Of a stretch of 64,000 nt of DNA, positions 48,991-59,615 are shown piece after piece. Every line of letters starts with the position of its first letter. Within the stretch, counting starts at the first letter, position 1. Under the pieces are notes generated by a model that had not been told where the DNA came from, searched no databases, and worked only from the letters and a program-made list of their open reading frames with translations. The stretch comes from Symbiodinium natans (Eukaryota; Sar; Dinophyceae; Suessiales; Symbiodiniaceae), in NCBI GenBank assembly GCA_905221605.1, contig CAJNDS010001535.1, positions 487,368 to 551,367 of the forward strand, given 5' to 3'. The translations under genes and the position numbers were made by a program.

Positions 48991-49150
48991 ACTTGGAGGT
49001 TCACAGTTACTTATAGTTAAGTACCTTAAATAAGGTTAGAACCATACTTACAGTACTTATACCCCTGCTTTTTCAGTACCCTGACCCCTAAACCCTAAAC
49101 CCTAAATCCTAAACCCTAAATCCTAACCCTAAACCCTGAACCTCCAAGTA
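48991..49150. mobile_element. Family A element with an internal CCCTAAA array
   Basis: Left ACTTGGAGGTTCACAGTTAC, right CTGAACCTCCAAGTA. The array 49082-49140 lies inside the right arm. Confidence 0.8.
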
Positions 49151-49311
49151 GGGTGCCGGTGAGTCTCCCAATGCTGTCTCCTGCTCGAGCCTTGGGCAGG
49201 CACCCGATGTGGCCTGGGCCAGTGGCCGAGTCACGCAGGGGGAGTAGGGTTTAGGGTTTAGGGTTTAAGGTTTAGGGTTTCGGGTTTAGGGTTTAGGGTT
49301 CTGGATGGGCC

Positions 49312-49440
49312 CCGCAACCTCTGAAAAGCCGGCCTCGGGCGGCCGCGTGCGCACTCCGAAATTCCGAAGTCCGAGGCGTGCCTGGCTCGGCCAATGCCAG
49401 CAACTCCACGGAAGACATGGAGGCCACCCTTCGCCTCCTT
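49312..49440 (+). CDS. Predicted exon(s), frame uncertain
   Basis: Two open frames. The better one reads NSEVRGVPGSANASNSTE, then DMEATLRLLS before a stop. Preceded by a TTTAGGG array. Confidence 0.4.
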
Positions 49441-49447
49441 TCCTAGG

Positions 49448-49561
49448 TAGGATAAGGGGGGACCCTGAAAAGGGAACCCTTCTTAACCCTCTTCTGGCTC
49501 TCTTAAACAGGGACCTTATTCAGAGGGTCTATATCCCCAAGGGTCCCCCTAATCCTATCCC
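49448..49561. mobile_element. Unclassified hairpin element
   Basis: Left TAGGATAAGGGGGGACCCT, right AGGGTCCCCCTAATCCTATC: inverted ends. Distinct from families A to F. Confidence 0.65.
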
Positions 49562-49778
49562 CTATCCCTGCTCCTGATCTGTTCCTGGGTTGCTGTTGAG
49601 GAGCTTCAGTTCAAGTTGAGAGAAGGAAGCCCTGTCGTTGTCGTCAGGAGCATGTTACGCGTTATTGTTGTGACATTGTTGTTATTAAATTTGTGGATGT
49701 TATTGTGTGAAATATTGTTCCCGAAAGCATCGCGAAGGGTTCTTCCGTGCGGAGCCCCCTGACACAACAACATAGACT

Positions 49779-49975
49779 GAAGTGCATAGAGTGAAGTGCA
49801 TAGAGTGAAGTGCATAGAGTGAAGTGCATAGAGTGAAGTGCGTAGAGTGAAGTGCATAGAGTGAAGTGCATAGAGCGAAGTGCATAGAGTGAAGTGCATA
49901 GAGCGAAGTGCATAGAGTGAAGCGCATAGAGCAAGAGTGAATTGCATAGAGTGAATTGCATAGAGTTTAGTAATC
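49779..49975 (+). repeat. 15-base satellite AGTGCATAGAGTGAA
   Basis: About 13 tandem units of 15 bases. Because the unit is a multiple of three, all - frames stay open across it, giving spurious peptides. It marks the left edge of a composite satellite block. Confidence 0.95.
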
Positions 49976-50097
49976 AGTGAATACAAATTTCTAGATTTAC
50001 GTAGAATTTACTAGACCTTCGTACCCAGTCCTAGATTTCTAAATAAAAATTACTCTTTCTAAGGCGGCGGGCTGGGGACATCGCCAATCGGGATTGC

Positions 50098-50585
50098 AAC
50101 CCTCTGCGGGTTTCGGCGTGGTCGCGGTGCTAAAACCGTCGTTTTTTTACGTTTCTTGATTTGCGCGGACAACCCTCTGCGGGTTTCGGCGTGGTCGCGG
50201 TGCTAAAACCGTCGTTTTTTTACGTTTCTTGATTTGCGCGGACAACCCTCTGCGGGTTTCGGCGTGGTCGCGGTGCCAAAACCGTCGTTTTTTTTACGTT
50301 TCTTTGTGTCCGCGGACAACCCTCTGCGGGTGATCGCCGGGTCGCGGTGCTAAAACCGTCGTTTTTGGAACTTTTTTCCGTGGCCGCAGACAACCCTCTG
50401 CGGGTTTCGGCGTTGGCGCGGTGCCAAAACCGTGGAGTTTTTGCGTTTTTTGACATACAAACGTAACCCCTCTGCGGGTTTCGGCGTTGGCGCGGTGCCA
50501 AAACCCTCGTGTTTTTGTGTTTCCTGACATACAAACGTAACCCCTCTGTGGGTTTTCGCATGGTCGCGGTGCTAAAACCGTAGTG
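50098..50585 (+). repeat. 73-base satellite, seven copies
   Basis: Unit starts AACCCTCTGCGGGTTTCGG and contains GTGCTAAAACCGTCG; copies begin at 50098, 50171, 50244, 50318, 50392, 50465 and 50539. Confidence 0.95.
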
Positions 50586-51237
50586 TTCCGTGGCTGGAAA
50601 GTTGACTTTTGTAGTACAAACGCAGTACGCCGCGGACACCCGGAGCTTCCGTGGCTGGAAAGTCGACTTTTGTAGTACAATGTAGTACGCCGGGGACGCC
50701 CGGAGCTTCCGTGGCCGGAAAGTCGACTTTGTAGTACAGACGTAGTACGCCGCGGACACCCGGAGCTTCTGTGGCTGGAAAGTCTACTTTTGTAGTACAG
50801 ACGTAGTACGCCGCGGACACCCGGAGCTTCCGTGGCTGGAAAGTCGACATTTTGTAGTACAATGTAGTACGCCGGGGACGCCCGGAGCTTCCGTGGCCGG
50901 AAGTCGACTTTGTAGTACAGACGTAGTACGCCGCGGACACCCGGAGCTTCCGTGGCTGGAAAGTCTACTTTTGTAGTACAGACGTAGTACGCCGCGGACA
51001 CCCGGAGCTTCCGTGGCTGGAAAGTCGACTTTTGTAGTACAGACGTAGTACGCCGCGGACACGCGGAGCTTCCGTGGCTAGAAAGTCGACTTTTGTAGCA
51101 CAGACGTAGTACGCCGCGAGCTTCCGTGGCTGGAAAGTCGACTTTTGTAGTACAGACGTAGTACGCCGCGGACACCCGGAGCTTCCGTGGCTGGAAAGTC
51201 GACTTTTGTGGTACAGACGTAGTACGCCGGGGACAAC
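50586..51237 (+). repeat. 60-base satellite, eleven copies
   Basis: Unit TTCCGTGGCTGGAAAGTCGA, then CTTTTGTAGTACAGACGTAG, then TACGCCGCGGACACCCGGAG; copies about every 60-61 bases from 50586, one truncated at 51122. A lone copy recurs at about 52230. Confidence 0.95.
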
Positions 51238-51555
51238 GGACATCTGGGCGCTCGACATCTGGGCGCTTGAGAACAGCGCAAAGAGCATGGTAACGCTTGG
51301 AAACACCGCAATTAGCACGGTAACGGACATCTGGGTGCTTGAAAACACCGCAAATAGCATGGTAACGGACATCTGGGCGCATGAAAACACCGCAAATAGC
51401 ACGGTAACGGACATCTGGGCGCCTGAAAAACACCGCAAATAGCATGGTAACGGACATCTGGGCGCTTGAAAAACACCGCAAATAGCACGGTAACCGACAT
51501 CTGGGAGCTTGAAAACACCGCAAATAGCATGGTAACGGACTTCCGCGCGCGTGAA
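51238..51555 (+). repeat. 42-base satellite (ACATCTGGGCGCTTGAAAAC)
   Basis: About seven copies, each also containing CACCGCAAATAGCATGGTAA. Confidence 0.95.
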
Positions 51556-51589
51556 GACACGGGGATGTTTTTGTCTTTTGCTGGTTGTT

Positions 51590-51840
51590 CCAAAGCCATC
51601 GCAAATACCATGGTCACCGAATTCGCTGGTTCCAAAACCATCGATGGCAAATACCATGGTCCTCGAATTCGCTGTTTCCAAAACCATCGCAAACACCATG
51701 GTCCCCGTATTCGCTGGTTCCAAAACCATCGCAAATACCATGGTCCCCGAATTCGCTGGTTCCAAACACCATCGCGAAAACCATGGTCCCCGAATTCGCT
51801 CTTCCAAAAGCATCGCAAATACCATGGTCCCCGAATTCAC
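51590..51840 (+). repeat. 42-base satellite (CCAAAACCATCGCAAATACC)
   Basis: About six copies with ATGGTCCCCGAATTCGCTGG. It shares CGCAAATA-CATGGT with the previous unit, so the two probably have a common origin. Further copies at 52130-52225. Confidence 0.95.
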
Positions 51841-52225
51841 GGACATGTGGGACTCGAATTCCGGGACGTCAAAGCCATCGCAAATATCCTGGGACTCGAA
51901 TTCCTCGAAACCCTTGCAAATATCGTGGGACTCGAATTCCCGGGCCTCGAAAACCTCGCAAATATCGTGGGGCTCGAATTCCGGGATGTCGAAACCATCG
52001 CAAATATCGTGGGACTCGAATTCCTCGAAACCCTTGCAAATATCGTGGGACTCGAATTCCGGGGCCTCGAAAACCTCGCAAATATCGTGGGACTCGAATT
52101 CCGGGGCCTCGAAAACCTCGTAAATATCGTGGTTCCAAAACCATCGCAAGTACCATGGTCACCGAGTTCGCTGGTTCCAAAACCATCGCAAATAGCATGG
52201 TCCCCCGAATTCGCTGGTTCCAAAA
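51841..52225 (+). repeat. 36/42-base satellite (AATATCGTGGGACTCGAATTC)
   Basis: About eight units alternating 36 and 42 bases, then a return to the CCATCGCAAATA unit. GAATTC occurs in each. Confidence 0.93.
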
Positions 52226-52500
52226 CATGCCTGGAAAGTCGGCTTTTGTAGCACAAACGCAGTACACCGTGGAAGCATCGGAGCTCGGCGTTGTAATCAA
52301 TGCCGATGAAGTGTAAAGAGTTGGCCACAAGTGCATGGCATTCAACTCCACACACTTGAATGCCATGCAGTTCAAGTGCATACACGTCCAGTAGACAGGT
52401 GCAGTGCACAAGTGACTATGCAACCATGTAAGTGCATACATTTGTCCAAGTGCATACACTTCGGCTGCAAAGAGTCAACTGCATGGAGTCAACGCACGGC
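52226..52500 (+). repeat. Right edge of composite satellite
   Basis: A lone 60-base-type unit (GAAAGTCGGCTTTTGTAGCA) is followed by AGTGCATA-type phrases (52380-52460), related to the 15-base satellite at the left edge. Confidence 0.75.
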
Positions 52501-52635
52501 AAATCGATGCTTTCGGGCCATCCCTCTTCTAGTTTTTTACTACCACCAACCACTGTCCACGGACTAGTGACTACCAACTGCTAACTGTTCTCTTCCAACT
52601 GACTGCTCTTGCTGCTGCTTTCTGCTACTTACTTA

Positions 52636-52858
<223 letters not shown>

Positions 52859-53094
52859 AAAAAATGATCGTCATCGTTGTCATTATTATTGTTGTTCTAC
52901 TACTAACAGTTGTAGGTAGTCATCGTGATTATCATGGGTGCGTTGAACATTTCAGTTGCGCTTGACTTGGTTTTAGGTCATCATATGCTGGCAAAGCCAC
53001 ATTCTGGTCCTGAGGAGACAGGCTGCTCTTCTGACGCGCTCTTCCACTTCCACTAGCCCGTTGTAGACGACAGAACCGAACTACCCTAGAATGC

Positions 53095-53348
53095 CCCCTA
53101 AACCCTAAACCCTAAACCCTAAACCCTAAACCCTAAACCCTAAACCCTAAACCCTAAACCCTAAACCCTAAACCCTAAACCCTAAACCCTAAACCCTAAA
53201 CCCTAAACCCTAAACCCTAAACCCTAAACCCTAAACCCTAAACCCTAAACCCTAAACCCTAAACCCTAAACCCTAAACCCTAAACCCTGAACCCTGAACC
53301 CTGAACCCTGAACCCTGAACCCTGAACCCTGAACCCTGAACCCTAAAC
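53095..53348 (+). repeat. CCCTAAA array with CCCTGAA block
   Basis: About 27 canonical units (one of the longest clean runs), then eight consecutive CCCTGAA units, then one canonical. Confidence 0.97.
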
Positions 53349-53358
53349 GCGCGGACAG

Positions 53359-53447
53359 GATGACGACGCGGTGGACGGCAACGGCCTGACCCTCGGGGCC
53401 CAAACTCGGTGGCCCTTCGTAGTCCTTGGAAGCTTTCCAATGAACAG
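53359..53447 (+). CDS. Predicted exon, unassigned
   Basis: GGACAG|G acceptor at 53358. It reads DDDAVDGNGLTLGAQTRW, then PFVVLGSFPMNRT. It lies between two long CCCTAAA arrays. Confidence 0.5.
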
Positions 53448-53575
53448 AACCCTAAACCCTAAACCCTAAACCCTAAACCCTAAACCCTAAACCCTAAACC
53501 CTAAACCCTAAACCCTAAACCCTAAACCCTAAACCCTAAACCCTAAACCCTAAACCCTAAACCCTAAACCCTAAA
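53448..53575 (+). repeat. CCCTAAA array
   Basis: About 18 clean units in C orientation. Confidence 0.97.
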
Positions 53576-53579
53576 CCAG

Positions 53580-53677
53580 GCACGGCGCGCACGGGACTAC
53601 CTCAGCTGGCGCCGGCGTGCCAACGGGTTCCCAACGACTATAGGACCGGCCCCAGTCTCGGATCAACTGGGTTATAG
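53580..53677 (+). CDS. Predicted exon, array-edge acceptor
   Basis: CCTAAACCAG|G acceptor at 53579 overlaps the array; GTGGGC donor at 53678. It reads ARRARDYLSWRRRANGFP, then TTIGPAPVSDQLGYR. Confidence 0.55.
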
Positions 53678-53691
53678 GTGGGCATGGTTGG

Positions 53692-53790
53692 GTCTAGGGT
53701 CTAGGGTCTGGGGTCTGGGGTCTAGGGTCTAGGGTTTAGGGTTTAGGGTTTAGGGTTTAGGGTTTAGGGTTTAGGGTTTAGGGTTTAACG
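53692..53790 (+). repeat. TTTAGGG array with TCTAGGG block
   Basis: Six or seven TCTAGGG/TCTGGGG units, then canonical units. Confidence 0.95.
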
Positions 53791-54095
53791 GATCTTGTCC
53801 GATCAGCTCAGTTTTCAGACCTTGGTCTTGCCTTCTGGAAGCCAAGTCCCGGAGCTCGTGCTGTCCATGGAGATACAGGCCCCTGCTGCACAGAGTTGCA
53901 GGAGTTTGTTTTCAGATTTTCATATCTGTTTGTTATGATTGTTATTGCTATAGTATCAGTACTGTTATTATTACTATTATTATTGCTACTTCGGTATAAT
54001 GAAAACAATTATGATTATTCATATTCTGATTCTTATGAGTAGAATAATTGTTGTGGTTATTCTTCTTGTCACAAAGGAAGCTCCAGCTTCTTGAA

Positions 54096-54193
54096 TTGGG
54101 ATGTTCCCCCTTATACTAACAGTCCTTAGTAGGGATTGTAGTGCCCCTATTATAATCCCTATTAAGGACTGTTAGCATAAGGGGGAACATCCC
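54096..54193. mobile_element. Family B hairpin element, intact
   Basis: Left arm TTGGGATGTTCCCCCTTATA, then CTAACAGTCCTTAGTAGGGA; the right arm is its near-complete inverse and ends GGGGGAACATCCC. It forms one long hairpin of 98 bases. Confidence 0.9.
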
Positions 54194-54670
54194 TAAAACC
54201 TAAACCCCAAACCCCAAACCCCAAACCCTAAACCCTAAACCCTAAACCCTAAACCCTAAACCCTAAACCCTAAACCCTATCTCCCCCAAATCTTGCACAT
54301 GCTGCACGAAAGAGTGGATGGGGACTGTGAGGCGCCAGCAAGCCTCGCAGAGGAAGCGGCTGGCTTCCAAAGCCCGGATCTCCAGAGCGTCTCCCTCTTT
54401 CACTGGCTAGGGTTTAGGGTTTAGGGTTTAGGGTTTGGGGTTTTGGGGTTTAGGGTTTAGGGTTTAGGGTCTGGGGTGGAATGTTTGAATTAGGTACCTT
54501 ATATCCCCATATATTATGTGAAGACTTCAAGAACCAGGAAGTCTTTCACTCCAGTTCTCCATGTCTCGGGACAAGTGGGCAAGCGGGCTTCTGTAGAGCA
54601 CATCGAATGCCGTGGCGACATACTGCATCATCGCAAAACTCTGAAGTCCTCCCTGTGCTTTGAACTATTT

Positions 54671-54782
54671 GGGTGGTTGTCAAGATTTTGGTCAAAATCA
54701 TGGTCCTTTTTGGATCCCTATTAGAATGCGGCTCCGAATATTTAGGGTACCCCAAAAGAAGTCATAATTTTGCCAACCACCC
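54671..54782. mobile_element. Family F hairpin element
   Basis: Left GGGTGGTTGTCAAGATTTTG, right ATAATTTTGCCAACCACCC. The interior matches the reverse complement of the copy at 59006. Confidence 0.9.
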
Positions 54783-54821
54783 GTATGATTGAACCCAGCC
54801 TCACCCTGAAACGCCTGCCAG

Positions 54822-54903
54822 CTTCAAAAAGGCACGGCCAACGTCCGCTGCCGTGTGCCAGAGGGACTGTCACTCGGGACCTGGGAGGCACCGGCACTGT
54901 CCT
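54822..54903 (+). CDS. Predicted exon, IPT/TIG closing strands
   Basis: TGCCAG acceptor at 54821. It reads LQKGTANVRCRVPEGLSL, then GTWEAPALS. NVRCRVPEG is a clear closing VxCxxP. Confidence 0.65.
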
Positions 54904-55251
54904 AAAGAGGTTTGGGGCTTAATCTAGGGGCCTTACTTGCAAGAATTAGAATAGGGTTTTGAGGGTTGTTATAGTATAATGGTATAGGGACCATAAGGGA
55001 TTACGACCCCTGTATTAGGGCGTTTTGGCCATTAGGGCTGAGGGCTCAAGGCTTGGAGCGTGTCTGCGGAAGCCAGAATTGAGCGAAGGTTGGCCTTGTC
55101 AACTACGACTCGCCATTTGTCATCGCGCAGAATTTCGTGCCCTTTCAGGCGCCATGCCTAAAGCTTTGAACTGCGCGGTGCAGGCAGCAATTCAGAACCA
55201 GTTCAGAAGCGTGAAGGGATCGGATCGTGTTGCCTTGAACACCCGCAGCAG

Positions 55252-55542
55252 GTGCTGCAGATTTCCATCGTGGGCAGCGTCTCGCCAAATGCGACTGCCA
55301 TGGGGAGCAACACTCCCCTGGTTCTGCCTGGAACTAAGTTGGGTCGAACTTGGGCCTACAGAATTTTCACAAAACCAGCTGGCTTACTCGACCTGCCACC
55401 ATTTTGCGTGTCAGGTATGGAGGACCTTTGGGGGCACTACTGCGTGAGACGGAGGGGTCGAGGCCCGCAGTGGCTCTGCTTTACATGGTGGGCCCACCTC
55501 ACTGAAAGTTACGCGGCCTCCTTGGAAGATGTCTTGCCCTAA
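55252..55542 (+). CDS. Predicted exon(s), IPT/TIG opening
   Basis: CGCAGCAG|G acceptor at 55251. The frame is open for 96 codons to 55542. It begins VLQISIVGSVSPNATAM, then GSNTPLVLPG, a typical IPT/TIG first strand and turn. The true donor may be earlier (about 55335) or GTATGG at 55416. Confidence 0.55.
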   Translation: MLQISIVGSVSPNATAMGSNTPLVLPGTKLGRTWAYRIFTKPAGLLDLPPFCVSGMEDLWGHYCVRRRGRGPQWLCFTWWAHLTESYAASLEDVLP

Positions 55543-55547
55543 GCCCT

Positions 55548-55645
55548 AGCCTAAACCCTAAACCCTAAACCCTAAACCCTAAACCCTAAACCCTAAACCC
55601 TAAACCCTAAACCCTAAACCCTAAACCCTAAACCCTAAACCCTTG
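55548..55645 (+). repeat. CCCTAAA array
   Basis: About 13 clean units in C orientation. Confidence 0.95.
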
Positions 55646-55649
55646 GCAG

Positions 55650-55716
55650 GTGCGTCTTTCGCCCGGAGGGCTTCCAGGCCGAGGCGGAGTCTGCTCCCTG
55701 GGCGCCAGGGCCCAGC
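55650..55716 (+). CDS. Predicted exon, frame uncertain
   Basis: TTGGCAG|G acceptor at 55649, CAGCAG|GTCCTA donor at 55717. Frames VRLSPGGLPGRGGVCSL or CVFRPEGFQAEAESAPW are both open. Confidence 0.45.
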
Positions 55717-56785
55717 AGGTCCTAGGGGGTTTAGGGTTTTTGGCTAGGTTTAGGGTTTAGGGCTAGGGTTTAGGGTTTCGGGTACTGGTTCTTAATGGAG
55801 GGTGGTAATGGTGCAGAGTTTTTGGTGTGAACTACAACAGGAACTTGTTTTTTGCTTGAGGTTGGAACCTGATTCTCTTCATTCCTTGCTAGACCCTGCA
55901 ACAGAGAAGTTGCGAGGTGTGGGGCATTGTAAGGAGCGTGGAGGTCGGGGTTTGAGGTCTGTTGGTTTACCTCGTTTGCCTTCGAAGTGTGCGTTCATGT
56001 ACGGATTTTCGGTGGCACCTGATATGCCAAGAGTCGCCGGAACAGGTAAGGCCATGAGTTCCTTACCCCTACCCCCTACCCCCCTATGCCCCTATGCCCC
56101 TATGCCCTACCCCCGACCCTTCCCTACCCCCTGGTATATGGTCTAGGGTTTAGGGTTTAGGGCTCAGAGGCTGCACTCCTCCCCCCAAAGGAGGGCGATC
56201 TGGGGTTCAAGGGGTGCAGGGCGTTTCGTGCTTGGATGACAACTCTGCTCGAGGATTCGGGGGTGAGCTAGGGATTCATTGCATGGGCCTGTTTGTGTTG
56301 GCTTAGGACTGGGGGGTTTAGGGTTTAGGGTTTAGGGTTTAGGATTTAGGGGTTCATGTTTAGAGAGGGCTTCTGGAGGGGTTGGTTAAGGGGCGCCCGA
56401 GTCCGATTCGACGGGTTTGGGGTTTCGGGTTTTCGGGCTTGAGGGGTTTCTCTAAACCCAACAGACCCACCAAGAGAAGCTTCGGGTTTAGGGTTTAAGG
56501 GTTTAGTGCCTCCCTTAACCCCAAAGCATCACCAAGAAAAGCTCGTCCCTAAGGTGCTCGACAGCCAGCGTGTTGCTTGCTTTCCACCCGCGATTCCCGG
56601 GATGCCAGGTGGTCGGAAGGCACGCGGCACAGGGGGTTTGGACTGTAAGTGGTTTACGGAGTTTCGGGGGTTTAGGGGTTTAGAGGTTTGGTTTAGGCAT
56701 TTTCTTCTTGTCGTTTTCATTCTTCTTATTGCTATGAGTATGAGTATCGAAGCCCCGGGCCACTGTCAGGATTCAGGGTTTGGAG

Positions 56786-56846
56786 TTGGGATACTCCCCC
56801 TTATACTAGCAGTCCTTAGTAGGATTGTGGTAGGGGAGCATCCCAA
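56786..56846. mobile_element. Family B element, internally deleted
   Basis: Left TTGGGATACTCCCCCTTATA, right GGGGAGCATCCCAA, 61 bases. Confidence 0.8.
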
Positions 56847-57196
56847 GGGTGGGGTTTAGGGTTTAGGGTTTGGGGGGATTCCTTCGGCCCCTCAACCCCA
56901 AGCAACCCTTGTAGGCCTTATACCCTCAACCTCCCTCAGCCCCAAACCGAGGGAGTAAGCTTGCGCCTCAGGGTTCAAAGGGCTTCGGCCTTTTTTCTAC
57001 GAAGCCCCTGAAATCCAGCCCTGGCCCCTGAAAGTCCGCAGCTCAATGCTCGGCGCAGGTGGGCATAACACTGCGGATCCACGGTATGGCCCTTCCTTCC
57101 GAGGCCGGCCTCGTCCTTTCCAGTGAGCTTCAAGATGTTTTGAAGGCTATTAAGGTCCAGAATGTTATAGGGTTTTGAGAAAAAGGGTTCAGGGTG

Positions 57197-57290
57197 CACC
57201 CTAAACCCTAAACCCTAAACCCTAAACCCTAAACCCTAAACCCTAAACCCTAAACCCTAAACCCTAAACCCTAAACCCTTAACCCCTTGT
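57197..57290 (+). repeat. CCCTAAA array
   Basis: About 13 clean units in C orientation. Confidence 0.95.
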
Positions 57291-57644
57291 ATCATCTTAG
57301 AGCTCTGGGTTCCATGGTTAGCCTTGAGATGTTGTAGTGGATCCGCTGGCCCCCGTTGGCCTGAAGACTTCTTCAAATCCACAGCTTCGGCCAGCTTCCC
57401 AGTGGGGTCTAGGGTTTGGGGTTTAGGGTTTAGGGTTTTGGGTTTAGGGTTTAGGGTTTAGGGTTCACCCCCGAAACCTTCCCAAAGACATCCTTTAACC
57501 CTAATCCGTCAACCCTGAAAAACAATCAGCGCAACAAAAGATACGCAACGCCAATCCTGAAGCGTTTACTTGCCAACACGCCCTCGACCCTAAACCCCAA
57601 ACCCTAAACCCTCGACCCTAAACCCTAAACCCGAAACCGCAGAG

Positions 57645-57737
57645 GCCACGTTCCTGCTTTTCCCAGAGCGCCGGCTCACGGCGGCACCCCTTCAAGGCGC
57701 CAGCGTTTGTAGTGGGGTGTGTGTGGCCTTCCTGGAG
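57645..57737 (+). CDS. Predicted exon, 93 bases, phase 0
   Basis: CGCAGAG|G acceptor at 57644, GAG|GTTAGG donor at 57738 (array edge). 31 codons: ATFLLFPERRLTAAPLQG, then ASVCSGVCVAFLE. Confidence 0.6.
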
Positions 57738-57800
57738 GTTAGGGTTTAGGGTTTAGGGTTTAGGGTTTAGGTTTTAGGGTTTAGGGTTTAGGGTTAGAGG

Positions 57801-58487
57801 CTTTTGGAGGGTTCACTAGGGATGGGTTCAAGTCCACGGCTTGAAAAAAAGCCAGCACACCAAAGAGGCGATTTTCACCAGGACCCCACGGTGCGATGAA
57901 ACACGTGGGAGGAAGCGAAGCAGCTTCTCCAGCCTCTTCTCTCTGATAGTGATGAGCAGGTGCGTGGAGCAGCTCACATGACCATCTTGAAGTGCCTTTT
58001 GACGCAAAACAGCCAGACATCGACACATGATGTGTGTTGCATTCAAGCACTTGGCGGCGTCCATGTGGGACGAGATGATCACTTGTTCGGATCAGCGCAT
58101 GTTCGTTCTCTCACTGCTCGAGGCTCCGTGCATCATTGCAAACAGGCTCATGAGCCCAGTGCCTAGCCGAAACACCTCACCTTTCTGAGAAAGGTTTTCT
58201 TGCATAGATCACGCTCACACCTCGCGCTTTGTCTACATTGACATCGAGTCCCGTGCACTTACGTTCGGATTTGAATAGGCACCGTGGCTTGCAAATGCCC
58301 AAATCCAGGATTTCAAAGCGTCACCCCTGAATTCGCTAAATCCTAAACCCTCCTGGAGCGCGACAGAATCCACCCACGCAGCGGTTGGAGTTGCTATACA
58401 ATACTGTATCATGCCATACAATACTTTGCTGTATACTATATTTGCACATAAACTCTGCTACTCCATGTACGATATTATGAGGTACTA
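57801..58487. other. Array-free segment, no gene recognised
   Basis: Overlapping - frames at 57781-58082 (up to 89 codons), not recognised. TACAATACT-rich stretch at about 58395-58440. Confidence 0.3.
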
Positions 58488-58695
58488 TCCCTAAACCCTA
58501 AGCCCTAAACCCTAAACCCTAAACCATTACGGCTTTTAGGAGTCTGGGGTCCGAAGCTTACAGGGCCACGCCTCCTGCATGGTAGGCCAGACTTCGAACA
58601 TCAGAGTGCAGGTCCGGCGCTCGGTTCGCTGTTCTGGCCTTCGGTTTAGGGTTTATAGGGTTTAGGGTTTAGGGTTTAGGGTTTGGGGTTTAGGG

Positions 58696-59005
58696 AGGGT
58701 TTACTGGTGCTTGAGCGGGAGGGGGGTGAATGGGTTGAGGTTGAGGGGTTGAGGGGTTGAGGGAAGAAGGGGGTTTTATGGGGATGGGCTCCTCCACACC
58801 CCCCCTACATTGGCAAAAGGTGGTCCAGCTGCATCCTCTTGGGAACTGCAACTGGGGAAGTGTTGGCCGCCGTTGATCCTGCAGTTGCTGGAAAATGCTG
58901 TTACAGTACTGCACGTAGCACCGATTCGGCTGAAAGCTGCCTTTGGAGCAAGGTTGGGCTTGTGGGCGAGGCTGGCAGCAGCCACGGCTGAATGTGCGCA
59001 GAAAT
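58696..59005. other. Array-free segment, possible coding
   Basis: A + frame from 58810 (AASSWELQLGKCWPPLIL) and - frames overlap. Not recognised. It ends at a family F element. Confidence 0.3.
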
Positions 59006-59104
59006 GGGTGGTTGTCAAAATTATGATTTTTTTGGAGTACCCTAAATATTAGGTGCGCATTAGAATAGGGATCCAAAAAGGGATCATAAGTTTGACAACC
59101 ACCC
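59006..59104. mobile_element. Family F hairpin element
   Basis: Left GGGTGGTTGTCAAAATTATG, right ATAAGTTTGACAACCACCC. In reverse orientation it aligns along its length with the copy at 54671, with a small length difference. Confidence 0.9.
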
Positions 59105-59141
59105 AGATGAAGAGCCTGAAAGGATTCTTCCTGGTTGATAG

Positions 59142-59262
59142 GACCCTAAACCCTAAACCCTAAACCCTAAACCCTGAACCCTGAACCCTGAACCCTGAAC
59201 CCTGAACCCTGAACCCTGAACCCTGAACCCTGAACCCTGAACCCTGAACCCTGAACCCTGAA
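59142..59262 (+). repeat. CCCTAAA array dominated by CCCTGAA
   Basis: Four canonical units, then about 13 CCCTGAA units in a row. Confidence 0.97.
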
Positions 59263-59371
59263 CCCATGCGAAGCTGCCAGGAGACAGGACATCAGATGCC
59301 ACCGGTGACCCTCTTGGCGCAGAACACCCAGTTTCAGGGTCCCGCCCGGGACTCATTCGTCTCAAGGCAAG

Positions 59372-59465
59372 ACAGCCCTAAACCCTAAACCCTAAACCCT
59401 AAACCCTAAACCCTAAACCCTAAACCCTAAACCCTAAACCCTAAACCCTAAACCCTAAACCCTCT
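59372..59465 (+). repeat. CCCTAAA array
   Basis: About 13 clean units, 110 bases downstream of the CCCTGAA-type array. Confidence 0.95.
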
Positions 59466-59468
59466 GAG

Positions 59469-59535
59469 GCCCAAGTCAAGCTCTGGGTGACGCCGTCTGC
59501 CGCAGCCTACGAGCCGCAGGGAGCCCCAGGATTGA
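59469..59535 (+). CDS. Predicted exon, unassigned
   Basis: TCTGAG|G acceptor at 59468, right at the array edge. It reads AQVKLWVTPSAAAYEPQG. The donor is not fixed. Confidence 0.5.
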
Positions 59536-59615
59536 GGGTTTCAGCGTTGTTCGGCTACGAATCTCAGGGATTAGGGTTTCGGGTTTAGGGTTTAGGGGTT
59601 AGGGGTTAGGGTTCA

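Noticed and set aside
49606-49986. - strand peptide with repeated ALHSMHFTLCTSLY
   Set aside because: It is the translation of the 15-base satellite AGTGCATAGAGTGAA, whose unit is a multiple of three. All - frames are open, so openness is not evidence of coding.
49779-51555. CRISPR-like array of regular repeats
   Set aside because: There are no unique spacers between repeats; units are directly tandem. The genome is eukaryotic in character.
51466-52316. Three overlapping + strand frames of 190-261 codons
   Set aside because: They run through the 42-base and 36/42-base satellites in all three frames at once, an effect of unit length.
59153-59365. - strand frame of repeated GSGFRVQ
   Set aside because: It is the reverse reading of CCCTGAA units. 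Peptides ending in GFRV, NPKP or LNPKP throughout the window are array translations.
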